Assembly: GCF_932526225.1 (NCBI RefSeq)
Contig: NC_064035.1
Coordinates: 19,271,969-19,335,968, forward strand
Length of the DNA stretch: 64,000 nucleotides
Source of the DNA: Nematostella vectensis
Taxonomy: Eukaryota; Cnidaria; Anthozoa; Actiniaria; Edwardsiidae
Reading direction: 5' to 3'
Under the pieces are notes generated by a model. That model searched no databases. It was not told where the DNA came from and saw nothing but the letters and a program-made list of their open reading frames with translations. Of this stretch, positions 40,269 to 52,501 are shown one piece after another; position 1 is the first letter of the stretch, and every line of letters starts with the position of its first letter. The position numbers were made by a program, and so were the translations under genes.

Positions 40269-40726
40269 GGCAAATGCACGAGATCGGCCTGTCTTGGAAT
40301 AACGCACTGTAAATCCAAAGGAAACATCCGGAGTTCAAAGCGGAAATAAACGATCTGCGGAGTCTTATCAAAGAACTTGAGAAAAAATCAACTAAAGCGA
40401 ATGATGAACTTCAGAGTTTCCAGGCTGCAAAAGAAAAAGCAAGCAATAGCTTCTTTGGAATTATGAGAGAGCGCTTAAAAAAAGCTAATCCTATGAAATA
40501 CGCGGGGACTGACAGACTTCACCTAGATCGAGATCTTCTTACTTTAAAAAAGGCTCTTAACAAGAATGCCCTATTAACACCAGCGAAGACTGGATTTTAC
40601 CGCTTATCATTAAGCGGCCGAAACAACTATTTCGACATTAAGGAAACTTTTCTCTGGTGGTTCCTTATAAACATTTGTCTTCACGATTTCTCATCGTATG
40701 GAAATTGTCAGAACTTGATCATGTTA
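40265..40726 (+). pseudogene. coiled-coil-like coding fragment, broken
   Basis: Unrecognised. One frame runs from the ATG at 40265 through a single TAA at 40310-40312 and then stays open to the transposon at 40727. Residues after the stop include IQRKHPEFKAEIND, LIKELEKKSTKAND, FFGIMRERLKKANP and LHLDRDLLTLKKAL. The charged heptad-like pattern and lack of stops look like real protein, probably alpha-helical or coiled coil. The left side is cut by the 31-bp array and the right side by the terminal repeat of the Tc1-like element. It could instead be an exon of an unknown gene with an acceptor near 40320, but no pyrimidine tract supports that. Confidence 0.5.
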
Positions 40727-42290
40727 CTGTGAGGACACAGAAAGCGGGCCAGGCTGAACAACTTTAACCAATCAGAATCGGCTTGAACACCGTAAACATT
40801 TTGAAAAAAAAGTTCAGCCAATGAGAAACGCCGGAAGTTGTTTCTTTGACCTCGTACGTGTAGTCGACCATTTTTGTCTGTCGATGAGCGTGGGAACACC
40901 CTAACCTGATTGGCTGGTACTTATTTTTCAAAATATTTACGGTGTTCAAGCCGAATCTGATTGGTCAAAGTTGTTCAGCATGGCCCGCTTTCTGTGTCCT
41001 CACTGTAAGTATCGAATGTACTGTTTTGCAAGTTGTTGTATTAGTGTTCCTGAACTGATGAGTTGATATTTATGATGTACCTTTCGCAAACGCAAGGCGA
41101 AAACTACATATGAGACAATGTGTTCATATATGCTTTTTGTGGGCGCAATAATAATGTTAGCCAGTGAATTTGAGTTAGAGGTAGCAAAGGTCTTTGTATT
41201 TATTTTAATTTGTTCTATTTGAGTATAGTTTGGAATTGAAAATATAGAAACCAAAGTAGTTGTGTTTGTTCAACGATTGACCATCAACAGTTTACAGTAT
41301 GATCGATACTCAAAAACAAGTTCTAAAATAATACTCCTTCGAGACTGTCTGAGTGAGTCTTCCTTCAGTTTTTCTTCTTTGTCAACTGTGGACGGGTCAG
41401 TGAAATTAAGTACTTTCTAAATAGCCACAGTGCCTGACGTAAGCGGCGGATGTCTCTGGAGTTAAATTTATACTTGCATTGTAAATAGTGATCTCAGTTT
41501 CCTGTTCAGCTAATTTTAAGGTATCGTCGTAAGTAACACTTGATCTGGTGGAAACATAACTCACAGGTATTTAGGTGCGGAGAATAAGGTGGTTGAAACA
41601 TTAAATTGATACCGTAATCCGCCAGCATATCGGTCAAGTACTGCCTCGGCGAAATGTCTATGATGAAAACCAGTTATCCATCACAACTGTGCCCCCCCCC
41701 CCCCCCCCTTTCGATCACTACTATTTCATTTTTCTCAAGTTCGACGGCTTCCTCGAAAAACAAAATGATCTCATTACCGTTTGATGCACCATCCAAAATA
41801 ATCAGATGATCTACACCTTGAATAGAATGGAATAAGTTTATTGTGTATGTAGCATTTGATGCTTTTCTTTAAATTTCAAACGCTGGCTCGCCGATAAAGT
41901 TACTCCCGTAACTTCTGTTACCAGTTGTTTTGAGCACACAGCTTTCATCGAAAAAGTGAATTGTTGCAGGATTCAAGATACTAATCTGATCTAAAAACAC
42001 ATTGGTTCGACGAACAACGTTCACTGTTGTCGATTTAATAGGAGTAACACTTATTTTTTTAAGGGACAGCAAATCTGATCTATGCACTTTAGGTGCTTGG
42101 GACGTCAGAGGAACACCTTGTATGCTGAATCTTGAGCTTATATATTGAGAATTCGAAAATTTCATGCCATTTTTTTAATCTGTGGGTCGTTTCTCATTGG
42201 CTAAACGTTTTTTTCATAATGTTTACGGTGTTCAAGTCGAATCTGATTGGCAAAGTTGTTCAGCATGGCCCGCTTTCTGTGTCCTCACTG
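40727..42290. mobile_element. Tc1/mariner-like DNA transposon, degraded, with nested MITE arm
   Basis: The left end reads CTGTGAGGACACAGAAAGCG after TA (40725-40726). The right end is its inverse, ending GTGTCCTCACTG before TA (42291-42292). TIRs are about 100 bp, sharing TTTCTCATTGGCT, TTTACGGTGTTCAAG and CTGATTGG. A second inverted arm ends at 41005, also followed by TA, so 40727-41005 alone forms a hairpin MITE. The element therefore holds either a MITE copy at its left side or a duplicated arm. Insertion interrupts the coding fragment to its left. TA targets and a DDE transposase inside fit the IS630-Tc1-mariner group. Confidence 0.75.
41340..42165 (-). pseudogene. Tc1/mariner-type DDE transposase, inactivated
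   Basis: Minus-strand remains of an IS630-Tc1-mariner transposase. Seen in order are IHFFDES (first catalytic Asp), an in-frame TAA near 41869, then LIILDGASNG and FFEEAVELEKNE. A run of 17 C (41692-41708, plus strand) shifts the frame. Beyond it come VVMDN (second Asp) and PPYSPHLNTCE, the usual region of the third acidic residue. At least one nonsense change and one frame break make it non-functional. The start is uncertain and the N-terminal helix-turn-helix is not seen. Confidence 0.7.
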
Positions 42291-43370
42291 TAACCCATGG
42301 ATTTTGGTAAACTAGTTTGTTAGCAAGTACTTGCTGTTTTTCGTACCCAAGAGGCAATGATTCATATAGATTACACTCAAAATGCTTTCGACAATAAAAA
42401 TTGACAGGGATTTTCAAGGCATTCAAAGCAAGAAGCACAAGAGACTGCAAAATATTATTGTGTCGTTACGCGAGATATATTTCAAGGTAGGGAATATTTC
42501 ATTTGCTTCGGGTACAACATAAACTACGTTCGTTTTCGTTGACCAGTTTAGCATTTTCATGATTAATAGGCATAGAGTGCTGAGTCCCTTTTTGTGGATA
42601 AAGACACTAAAACCATTCAATGAAAGTCTGCTTTATTTTTTCATGTATGCTACAGCATCAGCCTGTTGATTGAGTTAATCTCCGATAGGGAATATTTCAT
42701 TTGCTTCGGGTACAACATAAACTACGTTCGTTTTCGTTGACCAGTTTAGCATTTTCATGATTCATAGGCATAGAGTGCTGAGTCCCTTTTTGTGGATAAA
42801 GACACTAAAACCATTCAATGAAAGTCTGCTTTATTTTTTCATGTATGCTACAGCATCAGCCTGTTGATTGAGTTAATCTCCGATTGTCTGGAACATTCAT
42901 TCAAGGGAGTCTCGTATACCATATCATGTCTTTCAACGGCTCAAACATAGTCCGTTTGACTTTGCTTCATTTAAAAGGACATTTGAAATTATTCTAAAAC
43001 AGTTATCGTTTTACAGGGAGGAAAGATAAGGAACATTTCTGCCACTAACGTAAATAACATTTCAGCCGTAAGGCATTCAAACACAGAACATCAATGGTCA
43101 TTCCAATAGTTCACAACAAAAAGAAAGAAAAAAGATTTGAAAACCAAAGTGTTATAGGATGTGAATCGAGCAGGCCTCAAGTTCAAAGTTTCTTCTGTGC
43201 AACTGTTGAAGTTGTAACAGAGTACAAGATTATGATGTCGGAAGAATCTTCATGAAAGCATATTGCCCCAGTAGCGGTCGCATGCTAGACATGACCCAAC
43301 TAGAGCCGTATCTACCCAAAGATGCTGGTAGACAGATGTTGCCAAGATGTTGTTGTGACAAGAGAGCTCG
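42291..43370. other. PA2G4 3' flank with a 198-bp tandem duplication
   Basis: Sequence between the Tc1-like element and the PA2G4 stop. It holds the duplication listed separately. Minus-strand AATAAA words at about 42632 and 42831 are candidate poly(A) signals for PA2G4. Short minus-strand frames at 42232-42620 have no recognisable domain. Confidence 0.5.
42490..42885. repeat. 198-bp direct tandem duplication
   Basis: 42490-42687 is repeated head-to-tail at 42688-42885. I see a single mismatch (TTAATAGG versus TTCATAGG), so the duplication is recent or an assembly artefact. Confidence 0.92.
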
Positions 43371-46300
43371 CTAGTCCTGACTTGCGACCTCACCCTCTTT
43401 GCCCTCGGCAGGTGTTCCTGTTGCCTTCGAGGAGGCCTGGCAAACAGATAGCAGAACAATCAAATAATAGGTACCTAAACCTCCACCGGCTTTAAATGCT
43501 TGACTACCATAATGCATTTTTCTGATTACGAAAGTCCTGATTGGCAGGGCGCCTCAGAAACCAAAAGGAAAGATGGAACATGGCAGGTATTTATCACCAA
43601 CAAGTAACTCGTTCTTATTATCAAACAACGAACGGTGCGTAGTGAACTATTTACTGTTTGATGATTTAGCTTTTAACTTTTATTTTGAAAATGCCAAGGT
43701 CCACGATCCGATCCGCCTTAGGACTGTAAACTAGCCTGGAGCCAAAACCGCGCGCACTCAAAATAAAGACAGAGTTTTTTTTATATAATGTTGAAGTCGC
43801 TTTAAAGTAAGCGCTCTCATGCAACTCTAAAAATTAAATACACGAAATTGGCGCTATAATGAGTATTGCAGTGTGTAGTAAAAAATTAGATATGACTATG
43901 ATTCTCACTGATGATTTGAAAAGATCATCGTAGCTGGTAGCCCTAGTACCTGCCCAGTAGGAGAAACTCCCGCTCTAAGGAACTTGACGTCATACCTTCT
44001 TTTTCTTCTTCTTTTGGGTTTTCCGGCTTGCTGACTGTGCTAGGATCTCCTGGTGGTAAAAATAAAATAAAATAACAATCAAAAAGGGCTTTCTTTTTCT
44101 TTTTTAAAATTTTTCAAGAGTTACCACTTAAATGCCAGAAGCGAAACACTTGCTAGGATTACCTTGATCGTTTCATCTTCTATGCAGTGCTCTGATTGGA
44201 TCATGTCGGGTTCAAAAGGTCCTTGGGTTATCCTGCAAGAAAATGGCAAAATCATTGCTGCCATGCCAAGCTGCTCCAGAGATTGGGGTTACAATAACAG
44301 ATGATAAAACATACCTTATATTTCCATTGGGCATAAGTAGCATTGTAAACTTAAACTGAGCGACAAATTCACCTGTGGAAAAGATGTGCAAATGTTGCCT
44401 CGTTAGACTCATTAGGGACATTAAAGCCGCATTGTCACCAGTTTACTTCCGGAGGTCCGATGGAAACCTCAACCGTTAAAAGACAAAAGAATCTATTAAA
44501 ATCCAAGATATTAAACAGGCCATCCGCTCTAAATTATCAATCACATCCTCATAGAAACTTCCAATAAACACACTGCTTTCAATATTTTGAAATATTTTTC
44601 GCGTTTTCCGTTAAAAATCATCGGATATTGTTACGTAATCGACCGGAAGTAAACTGGTGACAATGCGGCTTTAAGCGAGGACGGCGACTACGGGAAGGAC
44701 AACGAGTTCAAAAGAGATGTCTTCGCGTGTCGCGATCAATTAAAATTTAATTGCAATGGAATAAGCAAAACATTATAGTCAGAGACAGATAAAAAGGACA
44801 TTATTTCTACAGCAGCGAACGTAGTTAGTGGAGTTTACAGCGCAAACGTCCGCGTCCTCAACTGACCGTGAATCTTAAAGTCTTCACGTCGAAGGTTTAT
44901 GGAAAATGGCTGAAATGTATCAGACAGAACGGATTTTCACGTGCTGCTATTGAATTCTGAATCAAATTCCATTGTTTTCTGCCGTCGTCGTCCATGTTGC
45001 CGTCGTTGTTGTTTAAGGTCCCTATTGTTGCATAGTCACAAATGCAACATATGAATTTATCTTCAAACCAGATTGACCCTGGTAAAATAATAATCCCTGA
45101 AACACACCTTCTTTCTCCCATAAAACATTAAAAGGCTCCATCAGCTCGTGTTTAGCGCACTCGACAATCCCCATCTTTGCTTTCTTCTCATCCTCCAAAG
45201 CTCTACAAATCAATCAAAAGATATAAATGATGTCAAGTGTTCCAATGAAAACACCATGTAGTCACCCTAGATTTGAGCAAACATTCAGTGCAATACACAT
45301 GCACCTTACAATGAATTGGGCAGAGTCAAATACCAGTGTTGGTAAATCTTATTCTGGTTCAAGACCTACTTGGAACTTTTGACCACTGCTCCAAATAAAA
45401 ATGCAAAGTCGAGTTAAAACTAACTTATTGTTTCACTTTTAAACCCACATCAAATAGTATTTTTCTCCCATGCTCACAAGACGCACTTAAAGTGAAAAGC
45501 TTTCCTAAGAGACACCATTTCAAATCTTTATTTTATGCTTTTTCGTACGAACACAGTAACTCACTGTAATTTTGTTTTAAGTTCCCAATAACAAGAATGT
45601 TGACCAACATACAATGAACCACGAAAAAAATTTCAACATAGCCACCGTTTACATATTAAGTCATTCTGAATTTCGATGCTTAAGAGACCACAAAAATTAG
45701 GAGACTTTGCAAAATTAATAATAATGAGTAAACACTCTGCTTAAAAATAATTTCTGCGAAAATCAAGTGAAGGTACTATCATTACCTTAGAGTGAACGGC
45801 ATCATGGTGAACTTGTTACAGACATCACTAAAAAATACTGAGAGAAATAATACAACATGTTCAGCTACTATAGTTACAATGCATGCTGTTCTATACTTTA
45901 ACATCTCCTCACGTTTTTTTGGATACGAATTAATTTGATATCTTTTTAAGTTATGGTCATACGTCAATCAGATTTGTATTTGCTGGTATTATGTCCCAAG
46001 TAAAATTGCTTCTAGTTAATATGGCAGATAGAAGCTTTCGTTTGCTAGCTTTCATCTTCTAGCTTCATCCCTAGAAGTGTGTCAATTTACTAGCTTCATC
46101 CCTAGTAATGTGTCAAATTACTAGCTTCATCCCTAGTAATGTGTCAAATTACTAGCTTCATCCCTAGTAATGTGTCAAATTACTAGCTTCATCCCTAGTA
46201 ATGTGTCAAATTACTAGCTTCATCCCTAGTAATGTGTCAAATTACTAGCTTCATCCCTAGTAATGTGTCAAATTACTAGCTTCATCCCTCGTAATGTGTC

Positions 46301-49300
46301 AAATTACTAGCTTCATCCCTAGTAATGTGTCAAATTACTAGCTTCATCCCTCGTAATGTGACATACTGTATCAACTAGCTTCATCTTTAGTCATGTGGGA
46401 AACTAAATTATTGTGCCTCACCTCTGCTAGCTTTCATTTTGAGGTTGTAGATGTTGCCTGTCCGTTTATAGACAGTGGTTCTTGTATCTTTTTCTTTGGT
46501 CTTGCCATCTCCAGTACTAACAAGCACATCAACTCCATACACCTCATGTACGGCAAACTCACACTTTGAATGATCTTTCCTAAACAATGAAAATATAGAG
46601 AACTAAATAAATCAAAGTACAAAAGAAGACAGTGATGACAAAGGAAAGGCAACAAACATGCCAATGGTGATGATGATAATAATGCCTGCATTGCTGAGAC
46701 ATTGTGAATGTGGTGATTGAAAAGTGAAAATAACCACTATCAAATAAAAAAGATATTACTGAGAAGAAACAAAATTATATACAGTTCTAATGTATTAGCA
46801 TACTTTCAAGGCCCTCTACTTTCCAGAATTGGCTGACTTGGGTAAAGACACTCTTCAAGGATTTTACTTGAAGAGATTATTTTCATCAATTCAACCTTCT
46901 TACAAACCATGATAGGATCCCAAGTCCAGAAAGACTTGACAAAACATGGCTCTGCATCAAGTTTGTGCTAAGACAGAAACTTACATTGAAATTAATCTGT
47001 TGAGCTTGCGTCATGTACCAAATTATTGTAAAATAGAAACATGATTCACTTTATCCAATTATTGGGCTTTTTAGTACTCATAATGATTGGTCAGAGCCTT
47101 GAAAGTCTGCAAAAACATTGAAATTGTCCAAACTTTTGGTTCCAGCACTGTAATATCATTATTTTAAAACAAACCTCTGCTGCTCATTTGGGTTTTGGAT
47201 AATCGCTTTTTCACCATCAATTACATTCCTTTTTAACTGATGGGAAAGCATTCCTGATGAAAACACAAAATAGCTAGTTATGGAGACAAATTGACAATCC
47301 ACACATAAAATAATAACAATTTATACAAAAATAATTACATGACTATTTAAGGTAAACACTGCAACAGCATAGAATTGATAGCCCTCAGTACCTTCTATAG
47401 GCTTGCACTTGAATGATTCAGCCACCTTCTGCACTAGCTCTGTGACAGTTGAATTCTATAAAAGATATTTGGATAAGAATGATGACTAGCTGTAATGTTG
47501 CAGAAACACCCAACAAAGTTTGTCAAAAACTTTAAGTGAAAAGACATTTAGCATTTCGTCAGAATATTGAGCAATTCCCAATTTCCATCATGGGAATTTT
47601 TAAGTCTACGGCAATAGTTTTGGTGTCTTTAGAAATGTAAAAATGCCAGTAACCATGTGTGGTGTTTCAATTGAAATATCTCCATAGGCAGCTCTTAAAA
47701 TTGATTTTGAATCATTTAAAAGGCATTTTTGTCAATTTCAACTCTATAACTGTATAATTGTTTTAAACTTTGAAAAATTAGTCATTTGTTCAACTGATTG
47801 CATAACTCCCAATAACCTGTTCCTTAAAAACTGTTATGAGAGGGCTGACTGCCAATTGCTCACCTCTGCTCCAGGTTTAACCATTCTCTGAGCCACCTCA
47901 GAGGCAAGGTATGCAGCTAGGAGAACATCAGCCTTGCGACCTGTCACCTTGTTCTCCTAAAAATTCAGACAACAAAAATTGTTCACAATTAATTAATTCA
48001 TACCAGGAATAAGGAGGCCTATTGATAAACATGATATCAAATTTTGTCGGCCAATCTTTTTGCTTGTAAATCAAATTTGCATTAGAGGAAAAACAATAGG
48101 GTGTTTTAGATCCACAACGCCGGCAGGAGAATGTCTCATTTTGAATGTTTAATTGTGCATTGTGCTGATTTATGCCAGCGTTGTGTTCTAGACATGAGAA
48201 AGCATGAAATTCTGTCCTGAACAGGACACCAAGCCGTCAAGGAATGTGTGTTCACACAATAGAACATGCAAGGTACAGTGCCCGCTTGCCGAAAGCATGG
48301 ATCTAAATAAGCCAAATAATGCCAATCAAATAATGGCAATCAAAATTTAGAAAAAGAAAAAAAAGCTGAATAGTAGAGTTTGTGGTTAGAAGAAGTAAGA
48401 TGTATCTCAATTCAACTTACTCTACAAGGACAATATGATTTGCCACTCTGATACAGTATCTGCCAGTCAGGCTGGGTGTTAATTAATAAACCTGTCAGAT
48501 TTGATGTTTGCCCTAGTTAGTCTTAGAAGATGTTCAGCAGGACACAATTTGTCCTGGCTGAACAAATGCATTCAAACTTGTTTCCTGTTTGCAAACTTTT
48601 GCCTAGTGAAAATAGGCCCTAATACAGCTGCATGATTCGTTGATACCCACTTTTGAACACCCAACTACTATTGTGTGTCCAATGACAGCGATGAAACCAT
48701 CAATGTGAACACCAAAGTCTCTGGAAAGGAAATTTCTACAATTTAGTTTCATTATATTCAAATATAAATGGCACCTTTGCTTGCAGGTTACATTAGAATA
48801 GTTTCAGTGGTGCATACAACAGGCAATGTGTTTGCTATTGCAATCAGGGTGGAAACTGTGAATTATTAACATATAATGAAGATTTTTAATCTCACAACTA
48901 CAACATTTAAATGAGTTACAGTGGGATAGCTCGACCTTGGATAACTTAAACCTCCTGCAAATCTGAACTTCAAGTTACCTAGAAAATAATTTTCAGTAAT
49001 TTTCATTCTGATGACTTGTAGTTTGCGTTAACTCGACATGTTTTTTGTTTTCTTAAGGATTCATGTTACCAAGGGTTGGCTGTATTGTTTTCTACTGATA
49101 TATTTTTTCAAATTTAGAATAAAATAAAGACTGAAAATAAAAATTGTAGAAAATACTACAAAAATCTTGAAACTAGCCATAATTTTCAAATTTTGACTTA
49201 CATCTTGACAAGGTCTCCATCATTCAGTGTAATGTCAGGCTCACTCAGCAAAGGGGAGAAGTGACAGACACAATTGTTGACAGAGATACATGTTGGGAAT

Positions 49301-51614
49301 GCAATCCCTGAAATAGCATTAACACAGTGATGGTCATAAACATGCAAAAAAAGCACTATTATAATATATTGATACAAATACATTTTTGTAACAATACTGC
49401 TTTAATTTGTAGAGTAAAATGTTGCTGGTATTCTTCCCAAGACTCGACTAGGGTATAGACATCTTTGTTGAAAGTTTTGTACAAAAAGCAGAGATTGTGT
49501 AAGATCACATTCATAGTTCCTAAGGGGTTTCTTAGGTTACCTCATCAAATTCATAACCTTTTCGTGTTAATAATTTCATGATTATAAAAAAACTAGAGAA
49601 TTTAAGTGACAACACACAAACACTTTGGATAAAATATTAATTGTCTATAATAGGCTTTGGCAACACCTTGTCAATGTTTTTGTTGAATTTTACAATAAAT
49701 AAAACTATACATTCTGCTTTAGTTCAGGTAACTATAACACTTTTCAATTGCTTGATTTTATTGTCCCAAATTGCAAAATCCTGGTTTTAACTAAAATAGT
49801 AAAATCATAATAACAAAGCGTCACTAAATACTGGCATTTCAAAATGTCATGAAAATTAAGTGTAATAAGGAACTTTGTTTTATTTCTTCTTTTTTCAAAC
49901 TATAAGAGAACTATATATTAGTTTTGTAATATTTTTTCAGCGAATTTCTATAAAAAGGCTCCTAAGATACCTTAAGGAGCCTATTCTGCAAAATATAGCT
50001 TATTATTTACTATGGTGGCCCACAGGGGCACAGAAAAACTTCTTCTTCACTGCAAAACTTTATTTCTTCATGCCAAAACTTAATCCTCTTATAGCAATAC
50101 TTTATTTCTTCACAGCAAAATGTATTATCTCATGGCACAATTTTTTCTCCATGGCACAATTTCTTCTGGAGTTGAAAATTGAAAGGTGATGAAAAACACG
50201 CAAAAGCCGCCTCAGATGCCCTCTGAATCCCCAAGTCCTGTTCCATATACAGAAATTTGACACCAACACCACTTCCACTGTGATAAAAAAAATTTGTTGT
50301 TACGCAAAAATTGAGCCATGATGGAACAGGTTTTGTCGTACCACGACAAACAAAGAAAATATTGCAGTGAAGAAATAGGGTTTTGGCTTCAAGAAAAAAA
50401 TTTTGGCTTTGCCCCTTTGGGCCACCATTATTTGAAGAATGACAATTTGCCATTAATTTTCAGAATTCACTGGAGGAACTTAGGGCCTTCTGCTCCCAGT
50501 GAAGAGAATTTATTAAAGCATAATTTTTAAACAGACACCTTTTTTAAGTTCTTTTTCTTTCTTGTAAACCTTATCAGTTTCTTCAAGGATTAGGGCATCA
50601 CCCTTTTCACACAGTGTTCTGGCTGTCGTTCCTGCATTTGCAGCCTCTATTAGCTTCAACAAGATACCTGCCATCAAACAAAAAAATAACAATCACAATT
50701 AAGTACCAAGCACAAACAAAATAAATAAGTAAATAGAATTCCAATCAAACTATAATTTTATCTCTCTATCCTAGCCATTTTTTTTTCTATTTCACATCCT
50801 CTATGTTTTAATGATTTAAGAGACCATTTTTTTTTTTTTTTTTTTATAAAAGAAATCTTAAAAAGATTGTAGCTAATAAGTAAAACTAGACAATACCTTA
50901 GCTTCTGCATGATCCAAAAATATCAATTAACACACCCAAACAAAACAGGCTGGGTGGAGATTTTAGAAAGGGAAAAAAATATTAAATCTTTTGAAATATA
51001 TTTAATTTATCTAACAGAAAAAAGTTCAAATATAAAATTAGTATTTATTAACAGGGTCAATAAAAAAGTTCGAAATTCTAGAGACCTCAGAAGCAGATAA
51101 CTAAGTCAGCTTAGTAATTTACATCTTTATTAGTACAGTGTTTTGATGTGACTGTTTTCTCCTCCGATAAAAAAAAAATCCTCGGCACCCTCGATTGATA
51201 AATAAGATGTAGCAAAATGATTAACAGATCACAATTAGAGTTTATTTCAGAATTAAGTATTTCTAGAGTGAGTAATCGCTGAGTAGTCAGTAACTGATTG
51301 GGCCATGGTAAACGTTAGGCATTATCAAGAAAAAATATTCGTAGTTCCCTTTGAACTCAAACTCGACAATTATGAGCAATGCCTAAAATAGCTTTTTTTT
51401 AGCAACGTTAGGTATTTTTAACGTGTACTGTACAAGCTAAAATTTTATGTTCAATGTGTATAGGACTCAGATGTTCGTGATGTCATTTTTGCAAGATTCG
51501 CTCAGTCCACTTACGATTCGCCATATCGCCAGCCATCTTGTACTTAGTAACGACAACGTCCTCTGCAATTGTAGGTTCTTCTTCCTCCCCCGATTCATTT
51601 CCTTTATCGGCCAT
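43371..51614 (-). CDS. pa2g4: PA2G4 / EBP1 homologue, complete (14 exons, 397 aa)
   Basis: Proliferation-associated protein 2G4, a growth, rRNA-processing and translation factor with a methionine-aminopeptidase fold lacking peptidase activity. Exons: 51614-51515, 50667-50539, 49307-49202, 48720-48651, 47956-47864, 47455-47392, 47253-47175, 46579-46422, 45837-45786, 45202-45108, 44372-44315, 44232-44163, 44049-43996, 43436-43371. They total 1194 nt, and every junction keeps frame with GT-AG borders. Diagnostic stretches are [16 protein letters not shown] (exon 1), [13 protein letters not shown] (exon 3), [14 protein letters not shown] (exon 5), MMPFTLR (exon 9), [12 protein letters not shown] (exon 10) and [15 protein letters not shown] (exon 11). 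The tail is [11 protein letters not shown] followed by an acidic end with stop at 43371. The lysine block is the known RNA-binding and nucleolar-targeting region. Length is close to the human protein (394 aa). Confidence 0.97.
43687..43758 (-). repeat. 72-bp dispersed repeat, copy 2 (PA2G4 intron 13)
   Basis: Inverted copy of 24436-24507, with four differences in 72 nt. It lies inside the last PA2G4 intron (43995-43437). Confidence 0.85.
46059..46398. repeat. 31-bp minisatellite in PA2G4 intron 8
   Basis: About eleven copies of a 31-bp unit with core CTAGCTTCATCCCTAGTAAT followed by GTGTCAAATTA. Inner copies are almost identical and the outer ones are diverged. The array ends about 24 bp from the 3' end of exon 8 (46422), close to its donor site. 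Confidence 0.95.
50011..50430. mobile_element. MITE-like element in PA2G4 intron 2
   Basis: The left end is TGGTGGCCCACAGGGGCA. The right end is the inverse of TGGTGGCCCAAAGGGGCA (17 of 18 identical). The interior has repeated TTTCTTCA and CAAAACTT words on both arms, so the element partly folds on itself. No coding sequence is present, and target duplication is unclear. Confidence 0.6.
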
Positions 51615-51664
51615 TTTCAGGTGCTTTTTGGCGAAGAAATACGAAGCACTACAAACCTATAGCC

Positions 51665-51674
51665 AAGATGGCGG
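51665..51674. promoter_or_regulatory. YY1-type motif in the PA2G4 promoter
   Basis: AAGATGGCGG on the plus strand (CCGCCATCTT on the gene strand), 51 bp upstream of the PA2G4 ATG in a CpG-richer stretch (51660-51760) that also holds CACGTG. CCGCCATNTT is the known YY1 consensus common in housekeeping promoters. Function here is inferred. Confidence 0.45.
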
Positions 51675-52174
51675 TACAGCACGTGGGTCTAAGATTTCCC
51701 ACAAGTCAGTGCTAACCGCGGAAACGGCGCGCGAAACAATAATTCGCCCAGTAGTGGGGTAGGGCAGATTGACAGGTCAGCCATGTCCAAAAATACAAAC
51801 TCGGAATATCTACTCTCTCTCTATAAGCATAACCACAATCAATTCCCCCCGATTTCCGTTTACTGGTATTTTTCCTTCTGCTTTTGCCCATCTCGAATAA
51901 AAACTTCGAAACTCGGATTTTCTGGAAACTCGTTGGTCCGGCCATTGGGCAAAGCCGATGCAATGGCTTCGATTTCTTTACTTAGTTTTTCTTTGTGTTC
52001 CTACTTCATCAGGCGGATAGCCAGGATTATGCCATAGGTATCATAATTACACATATGTCAAAACAGGTTGCATCCGCGAATCCATGTGTCGTAACCCGCG
52101 GTGGTTCATGGGTAGCGTCTAAACGGTCGAACCCCGATACAGATTCTCCGAGTAGTGCAACCTTATAATTTGAA

Positions 52175-52501
<327 letters not shown>

